Below are positions 1 through 5,224 of a stretch of DNA of 5,224 nucleotides, one piece after another. Each line of letters begins with the position of its first letter. The stretch's first letter is position 1. The stretch is taken from assembly GCA_016303225.1 (NCBI GenBank), contig JAEDMC010000191.1, positions 1-5,224 on the forward strand, in the 5' to 3' direction. The notes beneath the pieces were generated by a model. The model was not told where the DNA came from. It was given only the letters and a program-made list of their open reading frames with translations, and did no database searches. A program made the translations under genes and the position numbers. This stretch comes from Kiritimatiellia bacterium (GTDB lineage: Bacteria; Verrucomicrobiota; Kiritimatiellia; RFP12; UBA1067).

Positions 1-1095
1 GCGCAGGCGATGAATCCGGTCGGGTCGATCGTCGGCATCTTTCTCGCGCAGAAGCTGATCCTCGCACACCTCAATCCGGCGACAGTCGAGGAGCGGCTCG
101 CGATGGCGCCGGAGCAGTTGAAGCCGATCGTGCACAATGAGCTCACGTGGATTTGCGCGCCGTACGTGGGGCTGTGCCTGGTGATGATTGCAATCTGGAT
201 CTACTTCTTCCGAACGCCGATCGTCGCCGCATCAGAGGAGGGCGTCGTCAAGCAGCCGCTGAAGGTCCGGCTTGGACATGTTGCGGCGGCGATGGCCCTG
301 ACGGCGATTCCGTTCGCGCTCACCGGATGGCTCTTCCCGAACATGGACAAGCTCTGCTGGATGCTTTGCGGCATGATTGGTCCGTTCAGCTGCATCGTCG
401 CGATGCGCTCCTACCGCGAGTCATTCATGGTCCTGGTGCGCACGCCACGCTACGTGTTCGGGCTCGTTGCGCTCTTCGCCTACGTCGGGATGCAGATCGC
501 GGTGTGGACATGGATGAACGTCTACGGTCAGAAGGAGCTTGGCGTGGCGCCGGACGTCGCGGCGACCTACTATATCCTTGCGATCGCCATTCACATCGCG
601 AACTGCTGGGGCGCGTCGTATGCGATGAAGTGGATTGCCCCGTGGAAGATCATGGCGGCATACTGCCTCGGCGGACTCGCCTGTTCGCTTGGAACGGTCT
701 ACCTGCCCTCAACGGTCCTTTGCATGGTCGCGGGGCTTCCGATCTCCGCGAATATCCTCACTTTGATGGGCATCAGCTTCTTCATGGCGATTCTCTTTCC
801 GACCATTTACGGCATGGCGCTCGGCGGTTTGGACGCGAAGTGCTTCAAGCTCGGAGGCCCCGGCATGGTGATGGCGATTCTCGGTGGCGCGGTCATCACG
901 CCGTGGATGGCGAGCGTCATCAGCGCGAAGGAGCACGCCTTCTTCTCGCTCGTCCCGATGATGGACTTCACCTGGGACGCGAACCTGCGCACCTCGGACG
1001 GTGCGCTCCGTGCCTCGTTCTTCATCCCGGCGATCTGCTTCGTCGCGATGTTCGTCTACGCGATTGTGTTCCGAAAGGGAGGCGTGCGCAAATGA
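1..1095 (+). CDS. fucP: FucP-type sugar:H+ symporter (MFS, FHS family), 5'-truncated by window edge
   Basis: This is the C-terminal part of an inner-membrane major facilitator that would import a sugar, L-fucose or a related hexose, with protons. The frame is open from base 1. The first codons (AQAMNPVGS) align with the internal TM5 region of E. coli FucP as I remember it (AQTFNSFGA), followed by similar QKLIL and MAPEQL stretches. The ATG at 10 is therefore not a start, and about 150 N-terminal residues should lie upstream. About nine hydrophobic helices follow. Late family-like blocks are FPTIYG (796-813) and MAILGGAVITP (871-903), matching FucP's FPTIFS and GGGIVTP regions. The stop overlaps the next gene's ATG (ATGA), so translation is probably coupled to the mutarotase. 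Family assignment is strong; the substrate is inferred and could be another hexose. Confidence 0.82.
   Translation, partial: AQAMNPVGSIVGIFLAQKLILAHLNPATVEERLAMAPEQLKPIVHNELTWICAPYVGLCLVMIAIWIYFFRTPIVAASEEGVVKQPLKVRLGHVAAAMALTAIPFALTGWLFPNMDKLCWMLCGMIGPFSCIVAMRSYRESFMVLVRTPRYVFGLVALFAYVGMQIAVWTWMNVYGQKELGVAPDVAATYYILAIAIHIANCWGASYAMKWIAPWKIMAAYCLGGLACSLGTVYLPSTVLCMVAGLPISANILTLMGISFFMAILFPTIYGMALGGLDAKCFKLGGPGMVMAILGGAVITPWMASVISAKEHAFFSLVPMMDFTWDANLRTSDGALRASFFIPAICFVAMFVYAIVFRKGGVRK
1076..1082 (+). promoter_or_regulatory. Shine-Dalgarno sequence for the mutarotase gene
   Basis: AGGGAGG contains a perfect GGAGG, 9 nt before the ATG at 1092. It lies inside the 3' end of the transporter gene. 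It fixes the mutarotase start at 1092, although that frame stays open far upstream, and shows that SD-led initiation operates in this organism. Confidence 0.75.
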
Positions 1096-1976
1096 AATCC
1101 GTCCTGACCGCCGTCTTCGGTCTCCTGTCTTTCGTCCTCTTCGCCGACACGCTTGATCTTCGTTGCCGAGACGACGTCTGCAAAGTCGATGTTGAGCATG
1201 GTGCGCGCATTGTTTCATGGACGGTGGGTGGCAAGGAGATGCTGTGGAATCCGCCCGCCCCGCAGAAGGACGACGGCAAGTGGCGTCACGGCGGCATTCC
1301 GCTCGTCTGGCCGTGGCAGGGCGATGAGTATCCGGACGGCGTGACGAACGGCCCGCTGCACGGAGTCGCCTGGCAGAGTCCGTTCAAAGTCGAGTCGCGA
1401 AAGCAGCTGAAGGCCGGCGAGGAGCTGGCGCTGTCGTTGGAGGCCTGCGGCTTTCGGGCTGATTACACGATCGTCTATGCCTGCGGCTCGTTGCGATTGA
1501 AGTTCAAGACTACGAACATTGACAAGGTGCCGCGGAGGTTCGCGATGTCCATTCATCCGTACTTCTACTTGCTCGAACGCAACCAAGCCGTCATTGAGGG
1601 CTTGAACGGGCTTCGCTATCGCGATACGCGCGACGGATTTGCGACGAATGGCGTCTGGAAGGGTGAAATGCCGATTACAGCGTGGGCGGATCACGAATTT
1701 TTACGAAGAGACATAGGCTTGAGCAGCTTGATTTTTGTCGCAGGAAAAGTTTGGTTGAGTGTTCGTTCTAGCGATGCCGAGGCGTTTTGGGTGTGGAATC
1801 CGGGCGAGCGTTGGGCGGAAATCGGTGCGCCGCTTTACGGCGAACTGCCGGACGACGCCTGGCGGCACATCCTCAGCATTGAGCCAAGCACGTTGGGGAT
1901 GATGGATGCAAAGCCTCTCCAACCCGGCGAATCGAAGGTGCTGACGGCACAGTTCTCAAGGGCTTATTCAATATGA
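1092..1976 (+). CDS. Exported aldose 1-epimerase / hexose-6-phosphate mutarotase-like protein
   Basis: A 294-residue galactose-mutarotase-fold protein expected to interconvert sugar anomers. Family blocks are HGGIPLVWPWQG (66-77), GPLHGVAW (87-94), SIHPYFYL (153-160) and SIEPSTLG (262-269). These match the YeaD-type GGIP.WPWFG, HG.AR, H.YF and VEP motifs, so His90, His155 and Glu264 are the likely catalytic residues. The N-terminus (MKSVLTAVFGLLSFVLFA) looks like a Sec signal peptide cleaved after Ala18, which places the enzyme in the periplasm. YeaD itself is cytoplasmic and acts on phosphorylated hexose, so a free sugar is the more likely substrate here. The ATG overlaps the transporter stop and follows a GGAGG; the stop overlaps trmB. 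The context suggests it feeds the correct anomer to the FucP-type symporter. Fold and family are well supported; substrate is inferred. Confidence 0.8.
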   Translation: MKSVLTAVFGLLSFVLFADTLDLRCRDDVCKVDVEHGARIVSWTVGGKEMLWNPPAPQKDDGKWRHGGIPLVWPWQGDEYPDGVTNGPLHGVAWQSPFKVESRKQLKAGEELALSLEACGFRADYTIVYACGSLRLKFKTTNIDKVPRRFAMSIHPYFYLLERNQAVIEGLNGLRYRDTRDGFATNGVWKGEMPITAWADHEFLRRDIGLSSLIFVAGKVWLSVRSSDAEAFWVWNPGERWAEIGAPLYGELPDDAWRHILSIEPSTLGMMDAKPLQPGESKVLTAQFSRAYSI

Positions 1977-2638
1977 TGACTGATTCCGTTGATCATATCC
2001 TCCGTGTGACGGACATTACGAAGCCGTTCGAGTTCGACCTGTCGCGTCCGCTCGAGATCGAGGTCGGCTGCGGGAAGGGGAAGTTCCTGACCGAGCGGGC
2101 GAAGCAGAATGCCGATTGCGACTTCCTCGGCATCGAGCGGATGCTCGAGCGGGTGCGGCTCTTTGACGGCAAGTGCCGGCGCGGCAAGATCGACAACGCG
2201 AAGGTGCTGCGGCTGGAGGCCCTGTACACGTTCCACTACCTGCTGCCCGCGCATCATGCGCGGACGGTATACGTGTTCTTCCCCGATCCGTGGCCGAAGA
2301 AGAAGCACCATTCGCACCGGCTGTTCGGTCCCTTGTTCCTGAACGCGCTCTGGAAGAGGCTTGAGGTCGGCGGCAAACTGGAGTTCGCGACGGACCACAA
2401 GGAGTATTTCGAAACGGTGAAGGAGTGCTTTGCCGGAGACAAACGGTTCGAGGTGGTCGAGCCCATGCCGCGTCCGAAGGAGGTGTGGACGGAGTTCGAG
2501 ACGATGTTCCGCGAGCAGGGGCTCCCGATCTACTCGGCGGCGTGGAAGTCGCTGCCGGCGGACGATGCGCCGCTTAGCCCCCTGAAGATTCCGCCGGAGG
2601 CCGAGCCGCGCGAAGGAATCTTCCGCAGGTGCCCTTGA
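1973..2638 (+). CDS. trmB: tRNA (guanine-N7-)-methyltransferase TrmB
   Basis: A cytoplasmic SAM-dependent enzyme that methylates N7 of G46 in the tRNA variable loop. The 221-residue product has the family's Rossmann methyltransferase core: EVGCGKGKF (30-38) for SAM binding, FLGIER (51-56) with the acidic residue after strand 2, the signature FFPDPWPKKKHHSHR (102-116), FATDHKEY (138-145), and a C-terminal TEFE (173-176) equivalent to the T.FE motif that helps bind SAM and tRNA. Length is normal, with a tail of about 25 proline- and acid-rich residues. The ATG at 1973 overlaps the mutarotase stop (ATGATGA); a second ATG at 1976 is an equally plausible start one codon later. A weak AAGGG at 1958-1962 precedes it. 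It seems to be co-transcribed with the sugar genes, which is functionally unrelated company. Confidence 0.95.
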   Translation: MMTDSVDHILRVTDITKPFEFDLSRPLEIEVGCGKGKFLTERAKQNADCDFLGIERMLERVRLFDGKCRRGKIDNAKVLRLEALYTFHYLLPAHHARTVYVFFPDPWPKKKHHSHRLFGPLFLNALWKRLEVGGKLEFATDHKEYFETVKECFAGDKRFEVVEPMPRPKEVWTEFETMFREQGLPIYSAAWKSLPADDAPLSPLKIPPEAEPREGIFRRCP

Positions 2639-2661
2639 CTGTAAGAAGCGGGCGTTAGAGT
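2635..2661 (+). promoter_or_regulatory. Weak candidate upstream promoter (TTGACT / TAGAGT)
   Basis: TTGACT (2635-2640), overlapping the trmB stop codon, is followed after 15 bp by TAGAGT (2656-2661). The spacing is shorter than the usual 17 bp and the -10 matches only four of six positions. If active, it would give the exported unknown protein a leader of about 40 nt, still without a Shine-Dalgarno sequence. It is a distant second to the extended -10 at 2691. Confidence 0.25.
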
Positions 2662-2690
2662 GCCAGCATTGGGTGGTAGCGGCAATTATA

Positions 2691-2699
2691 TGATATAAT
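2691..2699 (+). promoter_or_regulatory. Extended -10 promoter (TGATATAAT), predicted leaderless transcript
   Basis: TGATATAAT is a perfect match to the extended -10 consensus TGnTATAAT. TATAAT covers 2694-2699, and the ATG of the next gene begins at 2707, 7 nt later. Normal -10 to +1 spacing puts the transcript start at about 2706-2707, on or next to the start codon. No good -35 lies 16-18 bp upstream; the nearest is TTGGGT at 2669 with a 19-bp spacer. Extended -10 elements can work without a -35. No SD precedes the ATG. Confidence 0.7.
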
Positions 2700-2706
2700 A
2701 CGTGCG

Positions 2707-3507
2707 ATGAGGTTAGTCATTTTAGGCTTTATGGGCTTGTTGACGGCGGTTGCTTCAGCGGAGAAGCAGCCGTTTGAGCGCTATCAGTCGATTATTGACC
2801 GACAGATGTTCGGTCCGCTGCCGCAGGGGTTTGATCCGACCAAGTTGCCGAGCGAGGTCCAGAAGTCGTCGTCCGCCGAAGAGCGGGAACTCTCGAAAGA
2901 GCAGGAGCAGCTCAAGAGCGCCATTCACTTTTCTGTCATCAACGTCGCCGCGGACGGAAAGACCGAGGTCGGATTTACGGACAATTCCGACCCGAAGACG
3001 CCGCGGCATTACTTCCTCAAGGTCGGAGACTCGCGGGATGGGTGGACGGTGAAGGAGGCTGATGCCGAGAAGGCGACGATGACGATAGCCAAGGACGAGA
3101 TCGAGGTCTCGCTTTCGCTTGGCGGGAATTCCGCTTCTGGAGCCGGTACGACGTCTCGGGCTGGGGCCGGTACGACGTCTCGGGCTGGGGCTGCGCCGAC
3201 ACAGGCCCGTTCGCGTAGCCTGTTCGCCGGAGGGTCGCTTCGCGCCCGCCGGTTGCAGCGTCGGCAGGAAGAGGCTGCGGCGAAGGCTCAAGCGGATGCG
3301 GCGGCGGCTGAGAAGGAGGCTGCGCGCGAGGCCGAGCGTCAGGCGCAGGCCGAGCAGGAGAAGGCTCAGCGCGAGGCGGAACGGGCCGAGCAGCGTCAGC
3401 AGCTGCTGGCCATCCAAGAAGAGTTGAAACGTGTCCGTGAGGCCAAGGCTGCGGCCGAGGCGGCGAAGGCGAGTGAGGACGAAAATGCGCAAAACGAAGT
3501 TGAGTGA
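2707..3507 (+). CDS. Exported unknown protein with GspC/PilP-like N-terminal domain and coiled-coil tail
   Basis: I do not recognise this 266-residue protein as a named family. Residues 1-18 (MRLVILGFMGLLTAVASA) form a Sec signal peptide with an A-S-A cleavage site. Residues 23-36 (FERYQSIIDRQMFG) resemble the '...RNLFG' entry of GspC/PilP secretion and pilus proteins. Residues 70-140 look beta-rich, with a '..YFLKVGDS..GWTVKEAD..' stretch ending in IEVSLSLG, again reminiscent of GspC/PilP homology regions. A small linker (141-170, Gly/Ala/Thr/Ser) carries two exact AGTTSRAG copies. Residues 175-262 are Ala/Glu/Arg/Gln-rich and highly charged, probably a long helix or coiled coil as in TolA-like proteins. 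No membrane helix follows the signal. A role in the envelope or a secretion/pilus machine is only suggested. The last 23 nt overlap the acyltransferase gene. Confidence 0.8.
   Translation: MRLVILGFMGLLTAVASAEKQPFERYQSIIDRQMFGPLPQGFDPTKLPSEVQKSSSAEERELSKEQEQLKSAIHFSVINVAADGKTEVGFTDNSDPKTPRHYFLKVGDSRDGWTVKEADAEKATMTIAKDEIEVSLSLGGNSASGAGTTSRAGAGTTSRAGAAPTQARSRSLFAGGSLRARRLQRRQEEAAAKAQADAAAAEKEAAREAERQAQAEQEKAQREAERAEQRQQLLAIQEELKRVREAKAAAEAAKASEDENAQNEVE
3142..3189 (+). repeat. Exact 24-bp tandem duplication, two copies
   Basis: Units 3142-3165 and 3166-3189 are identical base for base, and the match runs 2 nt into a third unit. The period is a multiple of three, so each copy encodes AGTTSRAG (residues 146-153 and 154-161) in the flexible linker between the beta-rich domain and the coiled coil. 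The lack of any silent difference points to a recent duplication. Confidence 0.9.
3475..3478 (+). promoter_or_regulatory. Shine-Dalgarno sequence for the acyltransferase
   Basis: GAGG lies 6 nt before the ATG at 3485, inside the end of the upstream coding region. It favours this ATG over the in-frame GTG at 3431, which would add 18 mostly arginine codons read from the coiled-coil gene in another frame. Confidence 0.6.
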
Positions 3508-4324
3508 CTTTCAGGCCGCGCTCCGGGCGACTGGGGCTTATCGCACGCATGATGACTGTCGTGCACCGAAGCGGGCCAAGCCGGGGGCGTTGACAACGTT
3601 GAAGTATGTCTGGGGCGTCACGCGGGTATTCCCGCGGTGCGCGCTCGCGGAACCGCTCGGACGTCTGACGACGGACGTTTGGGCGGACTTCTGTTTTTCG
3701 TCCGTGACCATTCCCGAGTCGTTGGGAATGAACGTCATCGTCGAAGGGTTCGAGAACCGGCAGAAGATCGACGGTCCGGTTCTGTACCTCTGTAATCACA
3801 TGTCGATGACGGAGACGGTTTTGCTGCCGCCGATTCTGCTGACGTTTAGTCCGTTCAGCTACGTGGCCAAGGCGTCCCTCGCGCATCTGCCGTTTCTCGA
3901 GAAGGCGGCGGAGCACATGCGGATGGTGCCGATCAGCCGCGTTTCGCCGCGCGAAGACCTCGTCAACATTCTGAAGACGGGGACGGAACGCATTCACGGC
4001 GGCGACAGCTTCCTCATTTTTCCGCAGGGCACGCGCTGCGACGTCTTTAGTCGCAAGCGCTATTCGTCGATCGGCGCGAAGCTTGCCGAGCGCGCGGGCT
4101 GTCCGGTCATCCCGATCGTCGTCGACACGCGCTGCCAGCCGACGCGCAAGACGGGCCTCTTGAAGACTGTCTTCAAGGACTTCGGTCCGGTCGATCCGTC
4201 GAAGGACATCCGCGTCTCATGCGGGCCGGCGATTCCCTGCGGCAAGTCGAAGGACATGCATGAGGCTGCCTTTGACTGGATGGCAACGAAGCTCGAATCC
4301 TGGGGCCTCCCCGTCGAGCGGTAA
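3485..4324 (+). CDS. Lysophospholipid / 1-acylglycerol-3-phosphate acyltransferase family (PlsC superfamily), HX4E variant
   Basis: A 279-residue acyltransferase, probably acylating a lysophospholipid at the inner membrane. The four family blocks appear in order: LCNHMSMTETV (102-112; block I), MRMVPISR (145-152; block II), IFPQGTR (178-184; block III) and CPVIPIVV (206-213; block IV). His105 is the expected catalytic base, but its partner five residues on is Glu110 instead of the usual Asp. Block III has Gln181 where most members have Glu. These look like subfamily traits rather than decay, since the rest is intact. No clear transmembrane helix is seen; the N-terminal 75 residues are basic to amphipathic. 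The start at 3485 has a GAGG and overlaps the upstream frame by 23 nt, implying coupled expression with the exported protein. The acyl acceptor (lyso-PA, ornithine lipid or other) cannot be told from sequence. Confidence 0.87.
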   Translation: MRKTKLSDFQAALRATGAYRTHDDCRAPKRAKPGALTTLKYVWGVTRVFPRCALAEPLGRLTTDVWADFCFSSVTIPESLGMNVIVEGFENRQKIDGPVLYLCNHMSMTETVLLPPILLTFSPFSYVAKASLAHLPFLEKAAEHMRMVPISRVSPREDLVNILKTGTERIHGGDSFLIFPQGTRCDVFSRKRYSSIGAKLAERAGCPVIPIVVDTRCQPTRKTGLLKTVFKDFGPVDPSKDIRVSCGPAIPCGKSKDMHEAAFDWMATKLESWGLPVER

Positions 4325-4326
4325 TT

Positions 4327-4335
4327 TGATATAAT
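4327..4335 (+). promoter_or_regulatory. Extended -10 promoter (TGATATAAT) of dapA, predicted leaderless transcript
   Basis: TGATATAAT, with TATAAT at 4330-4335, begins 2 bp after the acyltransferase stop codon. The dapA ATG at 4343 lies 7 nt after the hexamer, so transcription should start at about 4342-4343. The 7 nt between (ATCACCT) hold no SD, and the bases 17 bp upstream of the hexamer (around 4307, CCTCCC) do not resemble a -35. The ten bases TGATATAATA and the 7-nt spacing are the same as at 2691. Confidence 0.7.
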
Positions 4336-4342
4336 ATCACCT

Positions 4343-5218
4343 ATGAAACTTTCGGGTACGATCACGGCTTTGGTGACTCCGTTCGCGACGGACGGGTCGG
4401 TGGATTACGGTCGGCTGCAGGCGCTCGTCGAGGCGCAGACGGCCGCGGGAATCGAGGGCATCTGCTCGGTGGGGACGAGCGGCGAATCGCCGACTCTCAG
4501 CCACGAGGAGCACCATAAGGTCATCGAGAAGACGATCGAGTTCGCCCAGGGCAAGTGCAAGATCGTCGCCGGCACGGGCGCGAATTCCACTTCCGAGGCG
4601 ATTTCGCTCACGAAGGCCGCAATTGACATGGGCGGTGCGGACGCCTGCCTGCAGGTGACGCCGTACTACAACAAGCCGAACGCGGAAGGGCTCTACCGCC
4701 ACTTCATGACGGTCGCCGACCTGGGGCTCCCCGTGATCCTCTACAACGTGCCGGGGCGTGCCGGCAAGGAGATTCCGCTCGATGTCGTCGTCCGCCTTGC
4801 GAAGCATCCGAACGTGATTGCCATCAAGGAGGCAGCGGGTTCGGTCGAGCGCGTGAGCGCGATCAAGAACCTCGTCCCCGACTTCACGGTCCTCTCCGGC
4901 GACGACTCGCTGGCGCTGCCGATGATCGCCGTCGGCGCAGAAGGCGTCATTTCGGTCGCATCGAACGTGATTCCACAGGAGATGGGCGATATGATCCGTC
5001 TCGCGCTCGCCGGTGACTTCGTCAAGGCGCGCGCCTATCATGCGAAGTACTATCAGCTCTTCCATGACCTCTTCATCGACGTCAATCCCGTCATGGTGAA
5101 GGAGGCCCTCGCCCTCATGGGCAAGTGCGAACGCGTCTTCCGCCTGCCGCTTTGCGAGACGGATGACGCGAAGCTCGCGCAGATGAAGAAGACCCTTTGC
5201 AGCCTGAACCTGCTCTAA
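4343..5218 (+). CDS. dapA: 4-hydroxy-tetrahydrodipicolinate synthase DapA
   Basis: A cytoplasmic class I aldolase that condenses pyruvate with aspartate semialdehyde, the first committed step to diaminopimelate and lysine. The 291 residues match the family length (E. coli 292) and form one TIM barrel. Visible motifs are SVGTSGES (42-49), VAGTGANST (75-83), VTPYYNKP (105-112), LYNVPGRAG (133-141) and IAIKEA (159-164). By alignment with E. coli, Lys162 is the Schiff-base lysine, Tyr134 and Tyr109 the catalytic tyrosines, Thr45 the triad threonine, and Arg139 the arginine that binds the aspartate semialdehyde carboxylate. This set favours DapA over N-acetylneuraminate lyase relatives. Ser46 replaces the second threonine of E. 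coli GTTGES, a conservative change. It has its own promoter directly upstream, and a TAA stop 6 bases before the window ends; no terminator is visible in what remains. Confidence 0.95.
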   Translation: MKLSGTITALVTPFATDGSVDYGRLQALVEAQTAAGIEGICSVGTSGESPTLSHEEHHKVIEKTIEFAQGKCKIVAGTGANSTSEAISLTKAAIDMGGADACLQVTPYYNKPNAEGLYRHFMTVADLGLPVILYNVPGRAGKEIPLDVVVRLAKHPNVIAIKEAAGSVERVSAIKNLVPDFTVLSGDDSLALPMIAVGAEGVISVASNVIPQEMGDMIRLALAGDFVKARAYHAKYYQLFHDLFIDVNPVMVKEALALMGKCERVFRLPLCETDDAKLAQMKKTLCSLNLL

Positions 5219-5224
5219 TCGCCA

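Noticed and set aside
147..1091. A long frame running in-phase into the mutarotase start, giving a 609-residue product
   Set aside because: The first 315 codons are an arginine/histidine-rich out-of-frame reading of the transporter gene. The mutarotase has its own ATG, GGAGG and signal peptide at 1092.
2661..2684. Possible terminator hairpin between trmB and the next gene (TGCC...GGCA)
   Set aside because: The stem is only 4 bp with a 16-nt loop and no T-run follows, so it cannot be called a terminator.
3431..3484. GTG at 3431 as the acyltransferase start
   Set aside because: It would add 18 residues, nearly half of them arginine, read out of frame from the coiled-coil gene. ATG 3485 has a well-placed GAGG.
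2755..3492. Minus-strand open frame of 245 codons
   Set aside because: It is antisense to the exported protein, low-complexity Leu/Arg/Ser, and caused by high GC content. No family motif or promoter is seen.
3017..3997. Minus-strand open frame of 326 codons
   Set aside because: It spans antisense to two well-supported genes, is rich in Arg, Pro and His, and has no recognisable domain.
4272..4277. TTGACT upstream of the dapA promoter as a -35, at nearly the same distance as TTGACT at 2635 from its TATAAT
   Set aside because: It lies 52 bp before the hexamer, far too distant, and is inside conserved coding sequence of the acyltransferase. The similar distance is probably chance.
4337..5065. 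Minus-strand open frame of 242 codons opposite dapA
   Set aside because: dapA is unambiguous on the plus strand; the antisense frame is an Arg/Asp/His-rich shadow.

Overview
The window is a compact, roughly 60% GC stretch from a Gram-negative-type bacterium. All six genes lie on the plus strand. They are: the C-terminal part of a FucP-type sugar:H+ symporter, a secreted aldose/hexose mutarotase-like protein, the tRNA m7G46 methyltransferase TrmB, an exported unknown protein with a GspC/PilP-like N-terminus and a coiled-coil tail, a lysophospholipid acyltransferase (PlsC superfamily), and DapA (4-hydroxy-tetrahydrodipicolinate synthase). No RNA gene, CRISPR array, insertion sequence or other mobile element is visible. 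Two signal peptides and a diaminopimelate-pathway gene fit a diderm with peptidoglycan. A PVC-type bacterium (Verrucomicrobia/Kiritimatiellae-like) is my guess from the general style of the unknown protein and the promoters, but nothing here proves it.

Layout. Block A (1-2638) is a tightly coupled set: the transporter and mutarotase genes overlap in an ATGA, and the mutarotase and trmB genes overlap in an ATGA as well. This suggests one transcript that couples sugar uptake and anomer interconversion to a housekeeping tRNA-modification gene. Block B (2707-4324) is the exported unknown protein and the acyltransferase, whose reading frames overlap by 23 nt. Block C (4343-5218) is dapA, which may be monocistronic or the first gene of a downstream operon.

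Blocks B and C each start with the same 10-bp sequence TGATATAATA, a perfect extended -10 element (TGnTATAAT). In both cases it ends its TATAAT exactly 7 nt before the ATG, with no convincing -35 and no Shine-Dalgarno sequence. This geometry predicts leaderless mRNAs for the first gene of each unit. The internal genes, by contrast, carry SD-like sequences (clear GGAGG for the mutarotase, GAGG for the acyltransferase, a weaker AAGGG for trmB). That split is the most interesting signal in the window. Secondary points are an acyltransferase with HX4E and FPQGTR in place of the canonical HX4D and FPEGTR, a signal peptide on a protein that resembles cytoplasmic hexose-6-phosphate mutarotases, and an exact 24-bp in-frame tandem duplication in the unknown protein. 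I found no clear evidence of a wholly novel multi-gene system.
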